Shown here: piece by piece, positions 1 through 7,200 of the stretch | How the letters are laid out: the number at the start of each line of letters is the position of its first letter | Numbering within the stretch: position 1 is the first letter of the stretch | Assembly: GCA_964558295.1 (NCBI GenBank) | Contig: CAZLDQ010000226.1 | Location: 1-8,869 of the forward strand | Reading direction: 5' to 3' | Length of the DNA stretch: 8,869 bases | Origin: JBDKTH01 sp964558295 | GTDB taxonomy: Bacteria > Planctomycetota > Planctomycetia > Pirellulales > Thermoguttaceae | Notes under the pieces: model-generated | Told to the model about the DNA's origin: nothing | The model's input: the letters and a program-made list of their open reading frames with translations, nothing else | The model's database searches: none | Program-made: the position numbers and the translations under genes

Positions 1-69
1 GAGGCCCACCTTCGCCGAGCCGCCTAAACTCGCCACGAACCTTCAGCCGCACCCTTTCCCGGGCTCGTC

Positions 70-98
70 TTGCTACCACCGATCGTCCCTGTTAGAAT
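70..98 (+). promoter_or_regulatory. Sigma-70-type promoter of the RND transporter gene
   Basis: A TTGCTA -35 box (70-75) is followed by exactly 17 bp and a TAGAAT -10 box (93-98). Transcription would start near 105, which leaves about 40 nt of leader before the ATG at 148. Because the boxes overlap the upstream in-frame TTG (70) and ATG (97), those two codons would not be in the mRNA, so the promoter also helps decide the start. The call rests on box match and spacing only. Confidence 0.55.
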
Positions 99-147
99 GG
101 GTGGCTACGTCTCGTGGTCCACTCCTAGCTACCTCTGGAATGAGCTC

Positions 148-2955
148 ATGTCCGCGGAAGGGACGCCGCAGGCCGAACCGTCGCTCTTGGGCCGGCCGCT
201 TCATTTGCTGGCTCGGCTAGTCACCCGGTTTCCGAAGGCCACGCTCACCCTCGCCCTATTGGGCGTCCTCGTCTCGATGGTCCTATCGGGTACACGACTC
301 GGCTTTCGCACGAGCCGTGCCGACCTGCTCAATCCGCATAGCGACTATAACCGCCGCTGGCTGGCCTATACCAAGGAGTTCACGGAAAAGGAAGACATCG
401 TCGTGGTCGTGGAAGGTCCCAGCCGCGAGCTGGTCCTGCCGGTTCTCGACGAGGTCTCAACCGAACTGAGCAGGCAGCCGGATCAGTTTGAGTGCGTCCT
501 CCACGAGATCGACCTCTCCCGAATTCGTTCCAAAGGGCTCTACTATCTCGCCCCGGCCGAACTCCAGCAGATCAACGGTTTTCTGGACAAGGTCAGTCCG
601 ATCCTTCAGGGCAACTGGGCCCAGTTGAGCCTCCGTAATCTGCCGCAGCAAATGATGGGACTCATGGCGCAGGCAGGCCAAAGGCCCGGTGGTGCGGCAG
701 CCGCCCAAGCCGAATTGAACCGCTTCATTTCCAGCCTCCTCGCTGCACTGGAACAACGGAACCCCTACCAGTCCCCATGGCCAGACGTGGTGAGTCCCGC
801 GGCTAACCACGGCGAATTCTACACCAACAAGCGATTGTTGAATGCTGACGGTCGCTTGGGCTTCGTACTCCTGCGCGTCACGCAGCAAGACAAAAGCGAA
901 TTCGTACAAAATTCCGGAACCATCGACGCTCTCAAGAGTCTCCTCGCCAGGACTCAATCGCGGTATCCGCAGGTACGGATTGGCCTGACCGGCCTGCCAA
1001 TCATCGAACACGATGAGATGGAAGCCAGCCAGTCGTCGATGTCCATAGCCACGATGGTCTCCCTGGTCGGTGTAGCGCTCGTGTTCATCGCCGGGTTTGG
1101 CGGCCTGCGTCACCCACTGATGGCCAACGGAGCGCTATTGTGCGGCATGGCCTGGGCGTTCGGATTCGCCACCTTGGCGATTGGCCACCTGAGCATCCTG
1201 AGCAGTGCTTTTGCGGCGATTCTCATCGGGCAGGGGCTGGACTTCGGCGTTTACTATCTGGCACGTTATCTGCAAGCCCGGCGTCTTGCACCATCGACGT
1301 GTGAAGCTTTGGTGGAAACCGCCAGAAGCGTCGGCCCTGGTATCACCACAGGAGCCATTAGTACGGCCATCGCTTTTTTCACCGCTTCCTTTACCGATTT
1401 TACCGGCGTGGCCGAATTGGGAATCATTGCCGCTGGCGGTATCCTCCTCTGCTGGCTGGCAGCACTGACGGTCTTGCCGGCAATGATCCAGTTGGCTGAC
1501 GGTAACCGCTCGTTGGGCAGCATCCCCGGACCGCTGAACCTCGACATCTGGTTGCGCCCTCTCTTCTACAAACCACGTTTGGCCCTGGCAGCAACCTTGC
1601 TGGGAACAGTCGGACTCGGCCTGGGCCTGACCCACTTGTGGTACGACTACAACCTGCTCAACCTTCAGCCGGCCGGCCTCGAAAGCGTGAAGTGGGAAAA
1701 GGAACTATTCACGAAAAGCAACGAGAGTGCATTCTTCGCCCTGTCACTTGCCGGTAGTCCGGAAGAGGCGTTGGCCCGCAAGGCCCGTTTCCTCGCCCTT
1801 CCGAAGGTCGGACGGGTCGAAGAAATCGCTTCGATGCTCCCCGCTGAAGTGCCGCAAAAGCAGCCCTTTATTCAGCAGATCAGTCAACGATTGGCCTGTC
1901 TGCCGACGACTGCCCCGGAGATCCCGCTCGTGTCGGCTGCCGAATTGGACCAGGTTCTTGCTGGTATGGAAAACATGCTGGCCTCGAGCGCATCCCAGAC
2001 GCTTGGCGGTCAACTGCGCGAGATTCGCCAATTGCTCCGTCGTCTCCCACCGCAAGAGTATTATCGCCGGCTGGCCACTTATCAACAGACCATCGCCGCC
2101 GATCTACTGGCCCGTCTGGCGATGCTTCGCGCCGTGGCCAACCCGGCACCGCCCCAGACGGCTGATCTCCCCCAAAGCCTCGTCACCCGCTTCGTAGGAC
2201 ACTCAGGCAAATACCTACTCAAGGTCTATGCAAATACCAGCAGCGGCCAAGAGGGGATCTGGGAAGTGAACTCCATGGAGGAGTTCGTCCATCAGGTGCG
2301 AAGCGTCGACCCAGAAGCCACCGGCAATCCGATGCAAGTCTATGAGGCCGCACGGCAGATGAAACGCAGCTACCAGCAGGCGGCTTGGTATGCGTTCTTC
2401 ACGGTCGTTCCGGTGGTCTTCCTCGATTTCCGGAGCATCCGCTATACGGTTCTGGCCCTGCTTCCCTTGGGGATGGGAATGCTGCAGATGTTCGGTCTGA
2501 TGGGCTGGCTCGATATCGCCCTTAACCCGGCCAACATGATCGTTCTGCCCCTAATCCTTGGCATCGGTATCGACAATGGCGTACATATCGTCCACGACTA
2601 CCGCCAGCAGTCGGGCCGTTATCGGCTTAGTGCCTCGACAGCCAATGCCGTGGTGATCAACTCGCTAGGTAACATGGTCGGTTTCGGTGCCCTGATGCTG
2701 GCCAGCCATCAGGGGTTGCAAAGCCTGGGACGTGTGCTAACCATCGGCATGGGCTGCAGCCTGTTTAGTGCCTTGGTGATGCCTAACCTCTTCATCCTTT
2801 GGGGCAGAAAGCAGACCGAACAGCCATCCGACAACGACATCGCTGAACCACCCAGCGGGTTTGTTGATTACGATGAACCGTCCGTCCCCTGCCCGCACGT
2901 TCGGCGAGTGGACGTTCAGACATCGCTGGAAGAAGACGACTTATTACTCTCGTAG
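148..2955 (+). CDS. MMPL/RND superfamily transporter, HpnN-like
   Basis: A 935-aa inner-membrane transporter of the RND superfamily (MMPL type), probably a proton-driven exporter of lipids or hydrophobic compounds. The family's internal duplication is visible. TM1 lies at about 31-48, then a periplasmic loop of about 250 residues and a five-helix block at about 300-450. The second half repeats this with a helix near 500-520, a loop of about 225 residues and a block at about 745-885. Each half has the RND helix-4 signature: GQGLDFGVYY with D365, and GIGIDNGVHIVHDYR with D809, the likely proton-relay acids. A 50-residue acidic tail (886-935) should be cytoplasmic. The frame stays open upstream to a TTG at 70, but that codon and the ATG at 97 overlap a promoter. 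The ATG at 148 has a weak GGAA Shine-Dalgarno at 137-140 and is preferred. Planctomycete relatives are often labelled hopanoid-associated HpnN-like. The substrate is unknown and no hopanoid gene is in view. Confidence 0.9.
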   Translation: MSAEGTPQAEPSLLGRPLHLLARLVTRFPKATLTLALLGVLVSMVLSGTRLGFRTSRADLLNPHSDYNRRWLAYTKEFTEKEDIVVVVEGPSRELVLPVLDEVSTELSRQPDQFECVLHEIDLSRIRSKGLYYLAPAELQQINGFLDKVSPILQGNWAQLSLRNLPQQMMGLMAQAGQRPGGAAAAQAELNRFISSLLAALEQRNPYQSPWPDVVSPAANHGEFYTNKRLLNADGRLGFVLLRVTQQDKSEFVQNSGTIDALKSLLARTQSRYPQVRIGLTGLPIIEHDEMEASQSSMSIATMVSLVGVALVFIAGFGGLRHPLMANGALLCGMAWAFGFATLAIGHLSILSSAFAAILIGQGLDFGVYYLARYLQARRLAPSTCEALVETARSVGPGITTGAISTAIAFFTASFTDFTGVAELGIIAAGGILLCWLAALTVLPAMIQLADGNRSLGSIPGPLNLDIWLRPLFYKPRLALAATLLGTVGLGLGLTHLWYDYNLLNLQPAGLESVKWEKELFTKSNESAFFALSLAGSPEEALARKARFLALPKVGRVEEIASMLPAEVPQKQPFIQQISQRLACLPTTAPEIPLVSAAELDQVLAGMENMLASSASQTLGGQLREIRQLLRRLPPQEYYRRLATYQQTIAADLLARLAMLRAVANPAPPQTADLPQSLVTRFVGHSGKYLLKVYANTSSGQEGIWEVNSMEEFVHQVRSVDPEATGNPMQVYEAARQMKRSYQQAAWYAFFTVVPVVFLDFRSIRYTVLALLPLGMGMLQMFGLMGWLDIALNPANMIVLPLILGIGIDNGVHIVHDYRQQSGRYRLSASTANAVVINSLGNMVGFGALMLASHQGLQSLGRVLTIGMGCSLFSALVMPNLFILWGRKQTEQPSDNDIAEPPSGFVDYDEPSVPCPHVRRVDVQTSLEEDDLLLS

Positions 2956-2964
2956 AACCCCACT

Positions 2965-3912
2965 TCAGCCAGACAGCTTGGCCACACACTCTCTCATGTA
3001 GTGGAGGCTCTCCCTCGCAAGGCATTCCGGGCCGGGAGTGTAGTCGAACACTTCGACCGAGACCCAGCCGCGGTAGTCAATCTCTTGGATGGCCTGGAAA
3101 ATTGGCACGAAGTCAAGCTTGCCAAAGCCGGGCCCCTTGAGATTTGGATCGTTGGCATGGAAGTGGATCATCCAGTCGCGATACTTGCGGATCAACTCGG
3201 GGATCGGCGTTGGCTCCGACGACATCGCTTTGCAGTCCAGATGGAGCTTGCAGCAGGGCGAGTCGACCAGCTTCGCCAATTCCACCCCCTCGGCCGCCGT
3301 GGTCATGAAATCGGTTTCCTTGGCCGACAGCGGCTCCAGGGCCACGACCACGTCACACTTCTCCATCGTGGGTATTGCCGCACGAAGCACGTCCGTGGCA
3401 TACTTCATGGCGTCGTCGCGGCACACGCCCGGCAACAGATTCCGCTGCTTGGGCGAGCCGAGAACCATAATCTTCCCGCCCAGGTCAGCGCAGAGTCGGG
3501 CCAGTTCGCAGAAATAGGCAGCCGTCCTCTTTCGGACCTCGGCATCAGGGCTCGTCAAATAGAAACCTTCAGTCTTAGCCAACAACCAGTGCAACCCCAC
3601 GATCTCCAGCCCGGCCTTTTCGGCTTGCCGGCGAATCTCGCTACGACGCTGGGCGGTGATGTCGGTCACATAGTTGGTGATCGTAAACGGGGCTATCTCC
3701 ACCCCGGTATAGCCACATTCGGCTGCGTAGGCAAACGCTTTCTCGAACGGCCAGTCCTGGAACGTCTCATTGCAGATGGCATACTTGGGCTTGAAGCTGC
3801 TTTCCGCCCCAAAAGCCCGGCGAAGCGTTTCCAGTCCTCCCATCGCAAGGGTTGCTCCAACACCAGCGGCAAACGTATTTTTCAAGAAGGCTCGACGGGT
3901 GGAGTGGGCCAT
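2965..3912 (-). CDS. Tat-exported sugar phosphate isomerase/epimerase family TIM-barrel protein
   Basis: A 315-aa protein of the xylose isomerase-like TIM-barrel family (AP endonuclease 2 fold, Pfam PF01261). The N-terminus has a Tat motif, STRRAFLK (R6-R7), a hydrophobic stretch at about 13-26 and an AFGA cleavage-like site near residue 36, so the mature enzyme is probably periplasmic. The barrel runs from about residue 42 to 312. Candidate metal ligands of the family are in order: E193 (VALEPL), D226 (LHLDCK), H252 (HFHAND) and E287 (VSVEVFDY). Family members isomerise or epimerise sugars and keto-sugars such as tagatose, psicose or inositol-derived compounds; the substrate here cannot be read from sequence. 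A TTG start 11 codons upstream (3945) is possible, but the ATG at 3912 has a GAGGA Shine-Dalgarno 7 nt away and puts the Tat motif at the N-terminus. It is divergent from the hydrolase gene, with 342 bp between starts, and ends 9 bp from the transporter stop. Confidence 0.9.
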   Translation of the reverse strand: MAHSTRRAFLKNTFAAGVGATLAMGGLETLRRAFGAESSFKPKYAICNETFQDWPFEKAFAYAAECGYTGVEIAPFTITNYVTDITAQRRSEIRRQAEKAGLEIVGLHWLLAKTEGFYLTSPDAEVRKRTAAYFCELARLCADLGGKIMVLGSPKQRNLLPGVCRDDAMKYATDVLRAAIPTMEKCDVVVALEPLSAKETDFMTTAAEGVELAKLVDSPCCKLHLDCKAMSSEPTPIPELIRKYRDWMIHFHANDPNLKGPGFGKLDFVPIFQAIQEIDYRGWVSVEVFDYTPGPECLARESLHYMRECVAKLSG

Positions 3913-3919
3913 TGTTGAT

Positions 3920-3924
3920 TCCTC
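3920..3924 (-). promoter_or_regulatory. Ribosome binding site deciding the isomerase start
   Basis: Read on the minus strand this is GAGGA, 7 nt before the ATG at 3912-3910. It supports that ATG over the upstream in-frame TTG at 3945, which would also add 11 polar residues ahead of the Tat motif. Confidence 0.65.
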
Positions 3925-3971
3925 ATTTCGGGCGTTGCGAACCAAGCCAATAGATTAGTCCGATCTCTTCG

Positions 3972-4000
3972 AGTTTCGTCGAACGGGGGGCAGATGTCAA
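3972..4000 (-). promoter_or_regulatory. Possible promoter of the isomerase gene
   Basis: On the minus strand there is a perfect TTGACA (4000-3995), then 17 bp, then GAAACT (3977-3972). The -10 matches the consensus at only three of six positions, so the promoter is weak or activator-dependent if real. Transcription from about 3965 would give a leader of about 50 nt. Confidence 0.35.
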
Positions 4001-4112
4001 GAAGATGCTGCACCGCCCCCCTGGATAATGGCTCGCGAATCCTCCTGAGCCCATTTGGATATCTACGAGTGAAAACCTTGTCAAGGCTGTCGCGTCGCAG
4101 ATCAACAACCCC

Positions 4113-4136
4113 CTGTCGGAATCCGACAGCAGTCGG
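4113..4136. promoter_or_regulatory. Palindromic operator-like site with a third half-site
   Basis: CTGTCGGA (4113-4120), one central A (4121) and TCCGACAG (4122-4129) form a perfect 17-bp inverted repeat. A further GTCGG (4132-4136) pairs with the inner CCGAC (4123-4127), giving three alternating half-sites 8-9 bp apart. A CTGTCG also occurs at 4087-4092. The centre lies about 53 bp upstream of the predicted hydrolase transcription start, a usual place for an activator or repressor dimer serving one or both divergent genes. No regulator gene is in the window, and no regulator family can be assigned. Confidence 0.5.
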
Positions 4137-4161
4137 TCACGTCATGGTGCCCCCTTCATGG

Positions 4162-4167
4162 TAGAAT
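4162..4167 (+). promoter_or_regulatory. -10 box of the hydrolase promoter
   Basis: TAGAAT here is identical to the -10 box before the transporter gene. The -35 region 17-19 bp upstream (4137-4144) is poor, around TCACGTCA, which fits a promoter needing an activator bound at the palindrome. Transcription would start near 4174, about 80 nt before the ATG. Confidence 0.45.
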
Positions 4168-4206
4168 AGAGCCACACCACAAGACGTTCCCATCCAAAAC
4201 TCGGGC

Positions 4207-4235
4207 CTCCCCAGGCAGAGTCTCCTGCCGGGGAG
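4207..4235 (+). promoter_or_regulatory. Leader hairpin ahead of the hydrolase gene
   Basis: Left arm CTCCCCaGGCAG (4207-4218) pairs fully with CTGCCGGGGAG (4225-4235) apart from one bulged A, around a 6-nt loop (4219-4224). That makes an 11-bp GC-rich stem in the predicted leader, ending 8 nt before the Shine-Dalgarno. It lacks a U tract, so an intrinsic terminator is unlikely; an mRNA-stabilising or translation-modulating structure is more plausible. Confidence 0.5.
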
Positions 4236-4243
4236 ACATCGTC

Positions 4244-4248
4244 AGGAG
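4244..4248 (+). promoter_or_regulatory. Ribosome binding site of the hydrolase gene
   Basis: AGGAG with 6 nt to the ATG at 4255. An in-frame TAG at 4162-4164 limits upstream extension, and no ATG, GTG or TTG lies in frame between, so the start is well fixed. Confidence 0.75.
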
Positions 4249-4254
4249 TACTCT

Positions 4255-7200
4255 ATGTTTCTGCAAACGTCGGCCTGTTGTGCAATCGTGCTGTTCTGCG
4301 CGAATCCGACTGAAGAAACAGCTCCCGTGCTGTACCTCCCTTTTGACGGCACGCCCCAGGCGGTGGTGAGCGGTGGAACATCCGCGCCCAAGATCGTCAA
4401 TGCGGGACTGGCCTTTCTGCTGGGAAAACGTGGGGAGTGTGTGCGGCTGACGGGGGACTGCCGCTACAGTTCCCAGGGCAACTTCCAATCACAAGTGGGA
4501 ACGATTGCCTTCTGGGTCCGGCCGCAATGGTCGGTCGAGGACAAGACAGGGCACTACCTCTTCAGCCTCTACGGCAGCCGAGAACTCAAAGTGCCGTGGT
4601 TGAGAAACCGTTGGAGCCTCGTCGCTGCCCAAAGGCAGTTGAATTGCTGGATCAGTGGCAATAAGCAGGGCCAGGAGGTACGGCTCCATGCTCCAATTGT
4701 CGATTGGAAGCCCGGCCAGTGGCATCACATAGCGGTCACTTGGAACCATCTCGGCTCCGGCCAAGCCGATGGAGAGATCTGTCTGTATGTCGATGGCCAA
4801 CGCGTCAACCACCGGAGTGGCGTTCGATTGGACGTCGGCCCCGTCGATGAACTGCTCGACATCGGGCGTGATTCCGATGGCAGCCCAGACTATGCAGAAG
4901 CCGATCTTGATGAATTCTACATCTACGCCCGCGCCTTGTCGACAACGGAAATTCAGCGAGCCATGGCATTGGCACAAGGAAACGATCCGGCCAGTGTACA
5001 GCCCCCATCCTCACAGCCTTTGCGCAAAGGACAGGGGAGTGCAACAGGTTGGTGGAACGATGCATGGCGGTTCCGCTGCCAGGCCAAAGTGAACCCACTC
5101 CGGCCATCAGGCGACAAGGTCGCTGTACGTTTACCCTGGGACGTTCACAACGACTTGATCTCATTGGGCGTCTTCGGCACGATCGACCCGACCAGTGTCC
5201 GCGTGGTGCCCTGTAATGCCGCGGAAGCCAAGCCCTTGCCAGCCACCGTAGCCCCAGATGCAATCGCTTGGGAAATGCCCGTCGGCCCGTCCAGCCGGTG
5301 GCCGCAGACGGTCGCCGTCTACTTCGACGTGGTGCAGTACGACATGAGCATCCCACTCTTTCTTCGCCTGAAGCGGCAGGAGTGGCCCGAAGCGGCAACC
5401 GAACCGGCATCGCTCCCCGACTACGCAACACAAGCGTGCCAGGACGCCTGGGACTTCAACGAAGGTGACTTTGAGGGGATCGATGGCTGGGGCAACGGGG
5501 CCGACTGTCTGCGAAACCGCCAGGTTAAAGATGGCGTGTTTAGCATGGACGTGTCCCAGGATCCGTATTTCTTTTGGGGTAACATGTGGGGCAGCGTCCC
5601 AAAGCTGAACCGGCCCATAGCGATCGACATCAAGACCTACCCCATCCTGGAGATGAAGATCCGGCAAAGCTGCCCATCAGCCCAATGGCAGCTCTTTGGC
5701 CGAGCAGGTACTCCACATCTCATGCAGTACGCGTTCCGAGTGAACGGCACCGGCTGGCAGATCATCCGGGTCAATCTGCTGAAGGAAGCACACTGGAGTG
5801 GCGTGCTGGATGCATTCCGCATTGATCCAACAGACCGCGTGGCAAACGCTCACGTGGAAATCGATTGGATCCGCCTGATCAACTTCACCGAAGCGGAGCG
5901 AGACGCCGTCGAGATGCTTGGCTCACCTAATACAAAGCCCGAGCGGTTGACTTTGCAAGCGGTGCGTACAAAGGCCATAGCCGGCTCCAAACAAAACGTC
6001 GTCGTCCGAGTGACGGACTCCGCAGGTGGCCCAGTCTGTGGACAGCCGGTAACCGTCTCGTTATCACCGGAGTCTGGCGGAAACCTTGAGGCCGGCAAGC
6101 AGCGTTCACTGGCAGCCGGCCCGCAGAAACGCCGTGGACTGACCGACGCCGAGGGGCGATTGGAAATGGTTCTCGCCTGTAGCCGCAAGGCCGGCGCAAA
6201 GGCTGACCAGCTCGTGGTCAAGGCCGATTTCACGTCACTCGAAGCCCCAACGGTCGGCGTAGACACGCTTCCCGGTCCGCCCCATCACTATGAGATCCAA
6301 CCCAATCGCCCCGTTTGTGTGGACGAGAAGCAATTCCCCTGGGATATCTTCTTACAACTGACCGACGAGTTCGGCAATCCGCTGAGCGTCGCTGGACGCG
6401 TTGTCTGGCTGGAGGTCCCAAACGGCGCTCAGATCCAGCCAAACTGCGTGGTGACCGATTCGTCGGGTCGTGCGTGGGCGACTCTCCAAGTCGACACGGA
6501 CAAACGCTGGGTATACCAAGTCAAGGCCACCGACAATGCTGGTTGCAGTGGCACCTCGGCGCAGTTTTCCGTAACGCCGACCCAGGGACGCAACAACCCA
6601 ATCCATCTGCTTCCCAACGGTTATTTCGCTTACGCCGACGGTCGGCCCTTTGTGCCACTCGGCGGCTTTTATGCCAATTGGGTGCAAAGCGAAACGCCTA
6701 ACGGCGAGTGGAACAAGGTGCGATCGTTCACCGACACAACGGAAGACGAAAAGCGCCGCTGGATGAAATTTCTCCACGACAACGGGGTAACCGCCATGCG
6801 CATGATGCTTCGCACACATCGCCCCAATGGGACGGAGCCGATGGACATCGGCGGCCGGTTGAACCAAGCCCTGTTTGCCGAGACCCTTCGCTACATGGAC
6901 TTGGCTCGAGAGTTCGACCTCCACTTTCAACTCGTGCTTCACGAAGACTATACCAAGCCGATCTACTTCAACGAGAAACACCTGCGGCAATACGCCTTGC
7001 CGGCATGGGAGGGAATCAACCTCAACGCGCTAATGCCATCGCAGCGGCGGTTCCTCGTCAACATGGACCTGATTACCCCCATCCAGGAGAAATATCACGA
7101 TCCCGATACAATAGCCTGCCAGGACGCATATGCCCGGGAGATTGTTGGCGTCTTGCGCAACAATTCGCAATTGTTTGCCCATGAGCTAGAAAACGAAATG

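Larger units (their letters stand above)
3913..4254. other. Divergent intergenic region between isomerase and hydrolase genes
   Basis: This 342-bp non-coding stretch separates two divergent start codons. It holds a TTGACA-containing promoter candidate on the minus strand, a CTGTCGGA palindrome with extra half-sites, a TAGAAT -10 box on the plus strand and a GC-rich leader hairpin. The only sizeable open frame inside (3923-4108, minus) has no family resemblance or ribosome binding site and overlaps the isomerase leader, so I do not call it a gene. Confidence 0.75.

Noticed and set aside
1..69. Tail of a preceding gene at the left edge
   Set aside because: The stretch is too short and shows no recognisable peptide. 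It only leads into the promoter at 70.
457..1635. Open minus-strand frames (457-1113, 1135-1635) inside the transporter gene
   Set aside because: They are antisense to a strongly supported membrane protein, have low-complexity-like translations and no ribosome binding site, and arise from the GC-rich codon pattern.
3001..3918. Long open frame (305 codons) on the plus strand opposite the isomerase gene
   Set aside because: It is the antisense shadow of a gene with clear family motifs, Tat signal and Shine-Dalgarno. Its translation shows no recognisable domain.
3923..4108. A 61-codon minus-strand frame in the divergent region
   Set aside because: It overlaps the isomerase leader and promoter candidate, and shows no domain or ribosome binding site.
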